Source: Vombatus ursinus (taxonomy: Eukaryota; Chordata; Mammalia; Diprotodontia; Vombatidae). From it: a stretch of 64,000 nt of DNA. The translations under genes were made by a program, and so were the position numbers. The stretch is from positions 24,453,176 through 24,517,175 of the forward strand of contig NW_020948983.1 of NCBI RefSeq assembly GCF_900497805.2, read 5' to 3'. The notes under the pieces are model-generated. The model saw nothing but the letters and a program-made list of their open reading frames with translations, was not told the DNA's origin and did no database searches. Positions 1 to 10,352 of the stretch are shown here, one piece after another (position 1 is the first letter of the stretch; each line of letters starts with the position of its first letter).

Positions 1-694
1 AACTAAGAAGCTTGAAGAGTCAAGAGAAGAGTGGAATTTGAGAAAATAAAGCTATGGAAGAGTATAGCATCACAAGTACAGATGGAGACGTTCGCCTGAG
101 AAAAGAGGGAATGTACCTTTTTTCTTAGATACAGAAAGGAAAGAAGAGATGTTGACTTCAAAAAGATGTGCTTTAAGGTAAGAAGGAGGGAAGATGAGGG
201 AACTCACATTTAATTTCCTTCATCATCGCCACAAGACTTTTCTGAGAAAACAATATTATTCTGAAACATTCACTTTGTAATAGCATCATCTCGTGAAGAT
301 AGAGAGGTTTAGTGATAAGACAGAATAAACTGTCAAAGGATTTAAGTTATAGTTGCTGTTGTAGATGAATATAATTAAAAGCAATAGAAAAATAAATTTA
401 TTTTAATTTTGAAAAAAACTGCTAATATGCATATGAAGAAACCTAGCTTTCAGATAGGATTTGAACAGTTTTGCATAGAAAATAAACTGTCATGTAAATA
501 TAAAGACTCAGATCCTCTTGTGAATAATGTAGAATAATGATGCTTCCCTTGGGCAGGAACAGCTTGATATTTATAAAAATGCTGAGAAAGATATTTTCTT
601 TAATGAAAACTGAAGAAATGAAAATGTTAAGAAATTCAGTTTTAAAGACACTGAAGGATGTGGAAAGGGAACTAAAATGTTGGAGTAGAGGTTA
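1..694. other. AT-rich unassigned DNA
   Basis: No open frame of note, no recognisable SINE, MIR, L2 or L1 sequence and no splice-bracketed exon candidate could be seen. The segment is A/T-rich and ends where an L1-type 5' UTR begins. It may be unique sequence or a very old unrecognised repeat. Confidence 0.4.
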
Positions 695-990
695 GGGACC
701 AGCTGAACTCTCCCAACATTCCCTTTCAAATAACTTTCAAATAACATCTCAAATCAAATTTCAGAGCAGCTGAGCCAAGAAAAGATCAGTGGGGGACATT
801 TTTTCCAGCCCAATATAACTTCAGACTTCAGCAGGAGAGGTCTGTAACAACAGGGTGACTGTCGACCCAGAGTATGGCAGGAGTGCTAGTGGTGGGCAGT
901 GGAAGAAATCAGGACAGCACCAGCAGCAGCTTCAGGAGCTATCAGCCCAGAGACTGTAAAGGGGTTGGACAACTGATCAAAAAGAAATTA
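695..990 (+). mobile_element. LINE-1 5' UTR fragment
   Basis: The stretch reads like a marsupial L1 5' UTR: a run about underivatised 'CTGAACTCTCCCAACATTCC', then text about taking part in an 'AGCAGGAGAGGTCTGT' block that recurs in the neighbouring 5' UTR (about 1160). It stops where a new element starts with AGAGCCAAGATGG. It may be the upstream part of the L1 that reappears at about 7405: the flanks AAATTACATGTGAGG (here) and AAATTACTACAGAGG (there) agree at 11 of 15 positions, which would fit a decayed duplication around the intervening elements. That link is inference. Confidence 0.5.
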
Positions 991-2136
991 CATGTGAGGC
1001 AGAGCCAAGATGGAGGAGCAAAGGCAGGAACTCACCTGAGCTTTCCCCCAAACCCTCCAAATATCTTTTAAAAATGACTCTAACAAAATTCTAGAGTAGC
1101 AGAACCTACAAAAAGAAAGAATGAAATAAATTTCTCGACCAAAACAACTTAGAAGATTGGCAGGAAAGGTCTGTTGCACCAGGGTGAGAGACAAGCACAG
1201 CCCAGGACAGGCCACATCAGAGCAGACTGGGCTCCAGCAAACCCTGGAGCAGGCCTCAGGGAGACTAGCAGCAGAGGTGATCTCAAGAACACTCAGCCCA
1301 TAGACACCAAAGACAACTTGGTCAGCAGGAAGGGTCTGTCAAACCTGGGTGAGAGTGGAGCACAATTCAGCACAGGCTTTGGCAGCATAGCCCTGGCCCT
1401 ACAAACACATTCCTGGCCCCCAGAAACCAGGATCAGGCCTTTGGAGTGACTGAATCAGCAGTGGCAGCAGCAGTGGCAGTAGTTGCTTCTGGGGCTCTCA
1501 GGCAACAGATGCTGAGGGGATTGAACAACTGATCAAAAGGAGATTACAGGGGTCTCTTTCCTAGCACTTAGGCAGGATTCTATTGTTTTGCCCATTGTCA
1601 GATCCAGGTCACAGTCCTGGGTGGCAGTCTCAGGGTGAGAACGAACACTAGCATAATGCAGCTTGCAGCCACGGTGGAGGGGAGACCTTCCTCACAGTTT
1701 CATGGCAGAAAAGAGTGCTTAAGGTCATTCACAGACCAGAGCACAGGCCAGGAGAGTAGTTAACACCTCTCCTTAGATCATACCACCTTGGAAGAACCAA
1801 AAACTCATAGGTCCCTAGAAGTATCCCTGAAAATAGCTGCACAAAAACTCTGAAGTGCACAGTGTAGGAACAGTGCACCCTCCACTCTGGAAGCAGAGCC
1901 TACTTTAACAAACAGTTAAAATTCAAGTAATAAGCTGGAAAAATGAGCAAACAATAGGGGGAAAAAAACTCTGACTACAAAAAGTTTCTATGGTGACAGG
2001 GAAGATCAAAACATACATTCAGAAGAAGACAACAAAGTCAAAGCTCCTACATCCAAAACCTCCAAAAAACATGTGAATTGGTCTCAGGTCTTGGGAGAGC
2101 TCAAAAATGATATTGAAAATCAAGAAAAACAAATAG
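991..2136 (+). mobile_element. HAL1-type LINE: 5' UTR plus ORF1 start, interrupted
   Basis: The segment starts with AGAGCCAAGATGG and matches, along its length, the 5' UTRs of the minus-strand HAL1-like elements at 31.8-33.9 kb and the fragment at 37.5-38.7 kb (shared blocks include ACCAAAGACAACTT and ATCATACCACC). ORF1 begins at the ATG at 1943 (Met-Ser-Lys-Gln) and is at once hit by a stop codon. At about 2137 the sequence switches to the 5' end of another L1. The 3' half of an element of the same class sits at 6475-7400 on the same strand, so both may be remains of one HAL1-like insertion split by an L1. Confidence 0.65.
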
Positions 2137-2894
2137 AGACTTCTTCCTCTTCTGGAGCCAGGATGATGGAATAAAATGGTAGTTGCTCTCACCCTCCCAT
2201 ATCAACCTCTGAAAGCCAAGAAAATATCACCCCAGGAAAAACTCTGGAACAACAGAACCAGAAGAAAGACAGGGAGCAGCAGTCCAGTAGCCCAGGTAGC
2301 TTGAGGGATTAATGGGAAAGGCCCTTCTTGCCCTGGAGGAAGGGGAGCAGTACTGAAAGCGAGGCATCCCAGCAAGCGAGTGGAAAGCTCCACTTGAAGA
2401 TACCAGGAGGAGATCCTGAAACCCAGGTGATGGAGCAGGCAAACACCAACAACTGGAACTCCAAGTACCTCAGTGAGGGCTGGGGAACTGGTGGAAACCA
2501 ACTGAGAAAACCACCAGGTGCCTCAGCATTCTACAGCAGTTTTCCAGTGCCTCGACAAAAATCTGTGAAGCACTTCAAGGAGCCCCAGATACATAAACAT
2601 CCTGTAACATCCACCTGAAAGGAACTGAAGAAAGCAAAAGGAAAGAAAAAGCAGGCAATATCCAGGAGCCAGACTACCCAATTCTGCCCATAGAGTTCCA
2701 GTGTTGGTGATTCCAGCCTTACATCAGGTAAACTGCCAGAACCCTACAGTCTCCAACTGCCAACATTGGGGGTCCCAGCACACAAAGACACTGACCAGGC
2801 CCAAAGCTCCCAACACAAGAAGCTTGGGTCAGTGCTCTCTGATCCCCAGCAGGAGAGTTCAATGCATTTAAAGGCCAGGAAATAAGCAAACACC

Positions 2895-3825
2895 ATGAGT
2901 AAAAAGAAATGTATCATAGATCTATATTATGAGAACAGTGAAGATCAAGGCAAAAATTCTGAAGAGGACAACATTGTCAACAAACCCACATCTGGAACCT
3001 CAAAAGGGAATATGAACTGGTCTGAAACCCAAAAAGCCTTCTTAGAAGAGCTCAAGAAGGATTTTAAAAGTCAAATGAGAGAGGTAGAAGAATTCTTAAA
3101 AAATACAATTGGCCAACTAGAAAAAATAAACTGAAGAAAACAAGTTCCTAAAAAATACAATTGGGTAACTGGAAAAAAATACATTGAAAAAATAAGTCCC
3201 TAAAAAATACAATTGCTAAATGGTGAAGGAGGTGCAAAATCTATTAAGAGAAAACAATTTGTTAAAAATTAAAATTGAGCAAATGGAAGTGAATGACTCT
3301 ATGAGAGAACAAGAATCAGTTAAACAGAAACCAAAAAAATGAAAAAATAGATGAAAACTTAAATACCTCATTGACATAACAACTGACCTAGAAAATCAAT
3401 CCAGGAGAGACAATTTAAAAATTAGTGGTCTACCTGAAAATCATGATGAAAAGAAGAGCCTGAACAGCATCTTTCAGGAAATCATAAAGGATAACTGCCC
3501 TGGGGTCCTAGAACCAGAGGGTAAAATAGCCATAGAAAGAATCCACAAATCAACTCCTGAAAGAGATCCCAAATTGAAAACACCAAGGAATATAGCAGCC
3601 AAATTCCAAAATTACCAGGTCAAAGAGAAAATACTGCAAGCAGCCAGAAAGAAACAAATTAAATATCCTAGAACCACAGTCAGTATTACACAAGACCTTG
3701 CAGTTTCCACATTAAAATATCGTAGGGCGTGAAACATGATATTCAGTAAGGCAAAGGAGCTTGGATTACAACCAAGGATCAACTACCCAGCAAAAGTGAG
3801 CATGATCTTTCAGGGGAGGAGATGA
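2895..3825 (+). pseudogene. LINE-1 ORF1 (broken)
   Basis: ORF1p is the L1 RNA-binding chaperone of the retrotransposition particle. The frame opens with Met-Ser-Lys-Lys-Lys and runs 79 codons to a stop. Beyond it are three tandem copies of a roughly 63-bp unit (about 3095-3290) that encode a three-heptad coiled-coil segment. The RNA-recognition core then follows (about 3385-3640, with ENQSRRDNLKI-like and GLPENHDEK-like text). The C-terminal domain ends in IFQGRR and a TGA at 3823. Several stops and frame shifts separate these parts. Confidence 0.85.
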
Positions 3826-4529
3826 ACATTCAATGAAATAGGAGACTTCCAAACCTTCCTGATAAAAAGACCAGAGCTCAACAGAAAATTTGATCTTCAA
3901 ATACAAGACTCAAGAGAGACATAAAAAGGTAAATGGGACAGAAAGATACAATATGTTGTTAATAAGGGCAAACTGTTTACATCCTTACAAGGCAAGATGA
4001 CACTTGTAATTCTTGAGAACTGTATTGTTATTACACTATGTTAAAGGAGTATACATAAAGGGGGTGGATATAAGTTGACTTTGATGTAATAATAATAAAA
4101 AAAATTTAATCGAGTGGGTTAAATGGATCCAAGTAAGTGGGCCAATCTGATCTAACCAAGAGAATGTACTGAGAAAGGAGGAGGCAGACAAGGGTAAATT
4201 ACATTATAGGAAAAGACACAAAAACCTATTAGAGCAGAGGGAAAGAAGGGAGGGAGATGAGCACTGTTTGAACCTTACTCTCATCAGATTTGGCTCAAGA
4301 AAGGAATAACATAATCAATTAGGCAAAGAAATCTAACTTGCCCTATAGGCAATAGGAGGGAAAAGGGGAAAGAAAAGGGAGGGGGGATAGAAGGGAGAGA
4401 AGAAGCAGTAAGGGTAAAGGGGAAGAAAAGGGAAGGGGTTAATACAAGGGAGGAGGGACTGAGGGAGGCAGTGGTCAAAAGCAAAACACTGGTGAGGAAG
4501 GAAAAAGAGAAAAGAGAAAGAAAAGCATA
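3826..4529 (+). repeat. Polypurine inter-ORF spacer of LINE-1
   Basis: About 0.7 kb separates ORF1 from ORF2, far longer than the short spacer of human L1. The second half (about 4340-4530) is nearly pure G/A on the + strand with many runs of three or more G. The same spacer, with recognisable blocks such as TTTGAACCTTACTCTCATC, recurs at 19390-19740, 20400-20760 and 39330-39655. In HAL1-like copies a related module appears twice. Confidence 0.75.
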
Positions 4530-5207
4530 TTGGGGGGGGGGAGGATGGAGAGAAAGACAAAGATAGTAATCCTAACTGTGAATGTGAATGGGATGAACTC
4601 TCCCATAAAACACAAGCAGATAGCAGAATGGATTAAAAACCATAACCCTACAATATATTGCTTACAGGAAACACATTTGAAAAAGAGTGACACACACAGG
4701 GTAAAGATAAAAGGTTGCAGTAGAATATATTACACTTCAGCTGAAGTAAAAAAAGCAGAGGTAGCAATCCTGATCTCAGACAAAGGAAAAGCAAAAATAG
4801 ATCTTATCAAAAGAGATAAGGAAGGAAACTACATCCTGCTAAAAGGCACCAGAGACAATGAAGTAATATCATTACTAAACATATATGCACCAAATGGTAT
4901 AGCATCCAAATTCTTAGAGAAGTTCAGGGAGTTACAGGAAGAAATAGACAGTGAAACTATACTAGTGGGGGACCTCAACCTTCCTATCTCTGAAGTAGAT
5001 AAATCTAACCACAAAATAAACAAGAAAGAAGTTATGGAGGTTAATAGAATATTAGAAAAGTTAGGTATGATAGACCTCTGGAGAAAACTAAAGGGGGATA
5101 GAAAGGGATATACTTTTTTTTGGCAGCACATGGCACATACACAAAAATTGACCATGTACTGGAGTATAAAATCCTCACAATCCAATGCAGAGAGGCAGAA
5201 ATATTAA
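4530..5207 (+). pseudogene. LINE-1 ORF2 endonuclease domain
   Basis: This 225-codon open frame is the N-terminal apurinic/apyrimidinic-type endonuclease of L1 ORF2p, which nicks the target at TTTT/A-like sites to prime reverse transcription. The motifs are in the family order: NVNGMN (N20), QETH (E47), the IYAPN loop near residue 119, and GDLN (D148, N150). The SDHDA motif expected after it lies at about 5218-5232 in another frame, so a frame shift ends this ORF early. The first residues (MGGGRMERK) derive from the polypurine spacer and may not belong to the protein. Confidence 0.85.
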
Positions 5208-6474
5208 ATGCATCCTTTTCAGATCATGATGCAATAAAAATTATATGTAATAAAGGGCCATGGAAAGATAAACTAAAAATAATTGGAAACTAATCTAATC
5301 CTAAAAAATGATTGAGTCAAGCAACAAATCATAGAAACAATAAATAATTTCATTCATGAGAATGACAATAATGAGACAACATACCAAAACTTATGGGATG
5401 CAGTGAAAGTGGTTTTTAGGGGAAGTTTTAGATCTCAAAATGCTTACATAAATGAAATAGAAAAAGAGGAGATCAATAAATTGGGCGTACAACTAAAAAA
5501 AACTAGAAAAAGAACAAATTAAAAATCCTCAATTAAACACCAAATCGGAAATATTGAAAACCATTCTTATTAAAAACACTAGAGAACATAGGAATAAATG
5601 GAGTCTTGCTTAAAATAATAAATACCATCTACCCATAACCTTCAGCAAGCATCATAGGTAATGGGGACAAGCTAGAAGCATTTCCAATAAGATCAGAGGT
5701 AAAACAAGTATGTCCATTATCACCATTGTTGTTCAATATCATACCGGAAATGTTTGCTTTAGCAATAAGAGAAGAAAAAGAAATTGAAGGTATTAGAATA
5801 AGCAAAGAAGAAACAAAGCTATCACTCTTTGCAGATGACACGATGAAATCTTAGAGAATCCTAGAGAATCAAGTAAAAAACTACCTGAAATAATAAACAA
5901 CTTTAGCAAAGTTGCAGATTATAAAATAAATCCACATAAATCATTGGCATTTCTATATATTACCAAAAAAGCCCAATAACAAGAGATAGAAAGAGAAATT
6001 CCATTTAAACTTACTGTAGACATTTTAAATTGTTTAGGAGTCTACCTCCCGAAACAAACTCAGGAACTACGTGAACACAATTACAAAACACTTTTCACAC
6101 AAATAAAGTCAGATCTAAATAGTTGGAAAAACATCAGTTGCTCAAGGTTAGACTGAGCTAATATAATAAAAATGACAATTCTACCTAAGCTGATTTACTT
6201 GTTCTGTGCCATACCAATCAAGCTACCAAAAATTATTGTATAGAGTTAGAAAAAATAATAACAAGATTCATTTGGAAGCACAAAAGTTCCAGAATATCAA
6301 ACGAACTAATGAAAAGAAATGTAGTGGAAGGTGGTCTAGCCATTCCAGATCTTAAATTCTATTATAAAGCAGTAATCATCAAAATTGCTTGGTACTGGCT
6401 AAGAAATAGAGTGGTAGATCAGTGGAATAGGTTAAGAATGCAAGACACAGTAGTCAATGACTATAATAATGAAC
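5208..6474 (+). pseudogene. LINE-1 ORF2 remainder (RT and connection, broken)
   Basis: After the endonuclease, the linker is followed by a large internal deletion (near 5570), then the reverse-transcriptase core: text translating to SLFADDT near 5823-5843, an NPHKS-like thumb near 5930, and an 86-codon open piece at 6309-6569 (MKRNVVEGGLAIPDLKFYY and onward). The true ORF2 text stops at about 6474 (QDTVVNDYNN); downstream residues in that open frame come from the joined HAL1-type tail. No catalytic function can remain. Confidence 0.8.
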
Positions 6475-7400
6475 TGTTTTACATTCTGCATGGAAAGATG
6501 ATATTTGTAACTCATGAGACCTTTGTCAGTATTAGAGTAGTTGGAGGGAAAAAAATTATATGTATGTAGATAGATAGATAGATAGAGGGCACAGGTTGAG
6601 TTGAAGATTAAGGGGTAATATCAGGAGAATAAAATTAAAGGGTGAGAGAGGAATATGCTGGAAGAAGGAGAAAGGGAGAGATAGAGTGGGGTAAATTATC
6701 TCACATAAAACAGACAAGAAAGGCAGAGGGGAAATGGGGCAATGTGAGAGGGAATGAGCAAATCTTATTCTCATTAGATTTGGCTTAAGGAGAGAATAAC
6801 ATACACACTCAATTGGGTGTTGAAATCTATCTTACCCTACAGAAAATAAGGGGAAAGGGGACAAGAGAGCAGGAGAATGATAGAGGAGGGGGTAGATTGG
6901 GGGAGGAGGTAATCAGAAGCAAACCCTTCTAAGGAAGGGCAGGGTCAAAAGAGAGAATAGAATAAATGGTGGGGGGTGGGATAGGATGAAGGGAAATACA
7001 CATTTTCACAACATGACTACTATGGAAGTGTTTTGCATGACTACACGTGTGTAACCTGTATGAAGTTGCTTGCCTTCTCGATGAGGATGGATGGGGAGGG
7101 AGGAAGGGGGAACATTTGGAACCCAAAATTTTAAAAACAAAAGTTCAAAAAAAATTGTTTTCTCATGCAACTGGGAAATAAGATATATGAGAAATGAGGT
7201 ATAGAAATCTATCCTTCCCTACAGGAAAATTGAAGGGGAAGGGGATAAGAGAAGGGGGGGAGAGATAGAAGGGAGGACAGATTAGGGATATTCAGAATGC
7301 ATGCCATCTTGGGGTGGGGGGAGGGATGAGATGGAGAGAAAATTTGAACTCAAAATCTTATAGAAGTGAATGTTTAAAACTAAAAAATAAATTAATTAAT
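6475..7400 (+). mobile_element. HAL1-type LINE 3' half (post-ORF1 spacer to tail)
   Basis: The segment is collinear, in opposite orientation, with 27082-28050 and 29722-30690. It begins with GGAAAGATGATATTTGTAAC, passes a TAGA microsatellite (6567-6586), a purine-rich module, an L1-type 3' UTR (ACATGACTACTATGGAAGTG, about 7010), then a second purine-rich module and a second tail (GAACTCAAAATCTTATAGAAG). No ORF2 lies between the spacer and the 3' UTR. It joins L1 ORF2 at about 6474, probably through a deletion that removed this element's ORF1 and the other element's 3' end. Confidence 0.7.
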
Positions 7401-8064
7401 TTAAAAAATTACTACAGAGGCAAGGAAGACCAAGAAATAAACTCAGAGAAAAGACAAAAATATGAAAATGCCTACAAGCAAAATTTCCTAAATAAAATGC
7501 TAATTGAACCCATGCCCAATGCAAATTCCCAGAAGAGTTAAAGAAAGATATCAGTGGTAGATGAATAATTGAAAAAAAAGAAAGGGGAATGATTTGAAAT
7601 TTCTGAAAAGAGAATTAACATATTGGTTTAAAAAAGGGATAGAAAACTACTGAAGAAAAGAATAGCATAAAAAGCAGAATTGCTCTATAAGAGGCACAAA
7701 AGTTCACTGAAGAAAAGAATTTCTTAAAAGCAGAATAGGTTAAATGGGAATGGGGGTACTAAAATTCACTAAAGGAAAGAACTCCTTAGAAAGTAGAATT
7801 GGCCAAATGAGAAATGAGTTGCAAAAGTTCACTGAAAAAAATTTTTTTTTTAATATTAGAATTTAGCAAGTAGAAGCTGATGACTCCATGAGACTTTAAG
7901 AAACAATAATACAAGATCAAAAGAATGAAAAAATAGAAGCATGAAATATCTAATCAGAAAAAAAACCTCATCTGTAAAATAGATTCAGGAAATATAATTA
8001 AAAATTATTGGACTACCTGCAAGCCATGAACAAACAACAACAATAAAAAGTCTAGATATCATAT

Positions 8065-8294
8065 GCAAGGGTGCATGTGGATAGAATGCCTGCCCTGGAG
8101 TTAGGAGGAACTAAGTTCAAATCCAGGCCCAGAGGTGTACTAGCTGTGTGACCCTGGAAAGTCACTTAACCCTGTTTGCCTTATTTCCTCATCTATAAAA
8201 TGAGATTGAGAAGAAAAAGCTACTTCAGTATCTTTGTCAAGAAAAACCCAAATGAGGTTACAGAGAGTCAGACACAGTTGTAACAAACGAACAA
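8065..8294 (+). mobile_element. SINE with RTE-like tail, inside L1 ORF1
   Basis: The body carries AGTTCAAATCCAGGCC (B-box-like) and CTAGCTGTGTGACCCTGG, then a TTTCCTCATCTATAAAATGAG block and the RTE-like end AGAGTCAGACACAGTTGTAA. It is flanked by ATATCATAT (8056-8064) and AAATCATAT (8295-8303), a 9-bp target duplication with one mismatch. The L1 ORF1 text resumes exactly after it (IIFQEIIKENF). The insertion is therefore younger than the L1. Confidence 0.88.
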
Positions 8295-9095
8295 AAATCA
8301 TATTTCAAGAAATTATCAAGGAAAACTTCCTCAGTATCTGAAATCCAGACAGTAAAATAGAAATTTAAAGAATTCCTCAACTACCTCCTGAAAGACATGC
8401 CAAAATGAAAACTCCCAGGAATTTTATAGTCAAATACCAGAGCTCCCACATCAAGGAGAAAATATTGCAAGCAGCCAAAAAGAAATAATTCAAGTATCAT
8501 GGAGCTGCAGTCAGGATCACACAAGATTTAGAAGCTTCCACATTAAAGGAGCAGATGGTTTGAAGCAGATATTCTGGAAGGCAAAAGAACTAGAATTACA
8601 ACCAAAAATATACTACCCAGCAAAACTGTATAATCCTTCAGGGGAACAAATTGATATTTAAAAAAATACAGGACTGTTGAAAAGACCAAAGTTGAATAGA
8701 AAATTTGACATTCAAACAGAAGAATCAAGAGAAGCATAAAAAGTTAAACATGAAAGAGTAATCATAAGGGACTCAGTAAAATTCAACTGTTTATATGCCT
8801 ATATGAGAAGGTGATACATGTCACTCCTAAGAACTTTATCATTATTAGGGCAGTTAGAAGGAGTCTACATAGACAGAGGGTATGGATGTGAGTTGATTAT
8901 GTTGGGATAATCTTTTTAAAAATGTAGGGGTGAGAAAGAAGGATGCACTAGGAAAAGTGGGGAGGAGAAGTAGAATAGGTGAAAATTTCTCACATGGAAG
9001 AGGTGCACGAAGAGCATTTATAGTAAAGAGGAACATAGGAGGAGTGGCCCACAATGCTTGAACCTAACTTTCTTTGAAATTGATACCAAGAGGGA

Positions 9096-9097
<2 letters not shown>

Positions 9098-9132
<35 letters not shown>

Positions 9133-9186
9133 ATGCCTTCAATGTGTATGTATATGTGTATGTGTGTGTGTGTGTGTGTGTATACA
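9098..9186 (+). repeat. TG/TATG dinucleotide microsatellite
   Basis: Two TG runs are separated by a mixed TATG stretch. They sit in the L1 inter-ORF spacer at the same site where the 16.1-kb L1 carries an AT repeat (20535-20568). Confidence 0.95.
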
Positions 9187-9789
9187 CATAGATACACACA
9201 TTCAATTGGACCTAATAGAGAAATAGGAGGGAGTGGGTTAAGAGGTATGGGGGAGTGATAAAAGGGAGGCATGGATTAAGGGAGACAGTGGTCAGAAGCA
9301 AAACAGACTTTTGAGGAGGGATTTGAGAAGGGGAAGGGAAACAGAAGAAAATGGGATTGAGGGAATTACATAGTAATCACAACTGTGAATGTGAAAGAAT
9401 CGAGCCAATCCATAAAATAAAAGTAGAGAGTGGAATGGAACACAACAAGAATCTAACAATATGTTGTGCACAAGAGACACATTCAAAACAGAGAGATACA
9501 CACAGAGTAAAAATAAAGAACTAGAACAAACTCTATTATGCTTCAGCTGAAGAAAAAAAGGCAAGGGTAGCAATCATTATCTCAGAGAGAGAAAAAGCAA
9601 ATATAGACACAATTAAAAGAAATAATGAGAAATATGCATTTTGCTAAAAGGTACCATAGACAACGAAATAATATAAAAAAAATTAAGGGCACATTTATCT
9701 GATAAAGACCTTATTTCTTAAATATATAGAGAATTAAGTCAAATTTATAAAAGTAAGAGCCATTCCCCTATTGATAAATGGTCAAAAGA

Positions 9790-10036
9790 CACAATTGTGG
9801 TTGTGTGGTTTGTCCTCTGTTCTTTAGGAGGACTGTGACATCAGGAAGATGATGCCATGACTTGTGAATGAATTGGTTTTAAATGAGGGAGGATTGTGCG
9901 AAGTCACCAGCCTCACTTTCTCCTTTGGGGCCATCCAAGTCCAGTGGCCAGATCTAGATCAGGATGACTGGAGATGGCCCAGGATGCAGTGGGGGTCCTT
10001 GGCCTTTTCGATCTAAGGACAACTGGAAATGGCCCC
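9790..10036 (+). mobile_element. Marsupial SINE-like repeat (GTTTGTCCTC type)
   Basis: Text such as GTTTGTCCTCTGTTCTTTAGG, GATGCCATGACTTG, AAGTCACCAGCCTCAC and GACTGGAGATGGCCCAGGAT matches a family that recurs at 53570-53760. L1 ORF2 C-terminal sequence (AAAGGATATGAACAGGCC) resumes right after it. Short flanks CAAAAGA and CAAAGGA may be the target duplication. The formal family name is not certain from memory. Confidence 0.7.
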
Positions 10037-10327
10037 CAAAGGATATGAACAGGCCATTTTAAAAAGAAGAAATCAAACCTATCTATAGTCTAGTGAAGAA
10101 ATTCTCTAAATTGTTATTGATTAGAGAAAGGCAAATTACCTCATACTTATCAGAAATGACAAATAGTAGAGAGGATGAGAGAAAATAGGTACAGTAGTGA
10201 ACTGGTCCCACAATTCTGGAGAAAAAACTTGGAACTATACCCAAAGGGCTATAAAACTGTGCATACCTTTTGATCCAGTAATACCATTACTACACCTCAC
10301 TCCAAAAAGATTAAAGTAAAAGGAAAA

Positions 10328-10352
10328 TCACACACACACACACACACACACA
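10328..10352 (+). repeat. CA microsatellite
   Basis: A pure CA run lies within the L1 ORF2 C-terminal region, where the coding text would read KKGKR; it is an expansion inside the dead element. Confidence 0.9.

Larger units (their letters stand above)
2137..6474 (+). mobile_element. LINE-1, 5' end to ORF2, 3' end missing
   Basis: The order of parts is 5' UTR (2137-2894), ORF1 (2895-3825), a G/A-rich inter-ORF spacer (3826-4529) and ORF2 (4530-6474). The 5' UTR shares its opening with the element at 18063 (AATATCACCCCAGGAAAAA and following). ORF2 keeps the endonuclease and pieces of the reverse transcriptase, including an LFADD-type box near 5828. Roughly 0.8 kb between the endonuclease linker and the RT core is missing near 5570, by comparison with the copy at 20.7-24.9 kb. 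The element ends inside ORF2 at about 6474, where sequence typical of the post-ORF1 region of HAL1-like elements begins. Many stops show that it is dead. Confidence 0.85.

Noticed and set aside
4284-4693. Minus-strand proline/serine/phenylalanine-rich frames opposite the L1 spacer
   Set aside because: They are the complement of the polypurine spacer and recur wherever that spacer occurs; composition explains them.
8990-9272. His-Thr and Cys-Val repeat frames on both strands
   Set aside because: They come from the TG/CA array in the L1 spacer.
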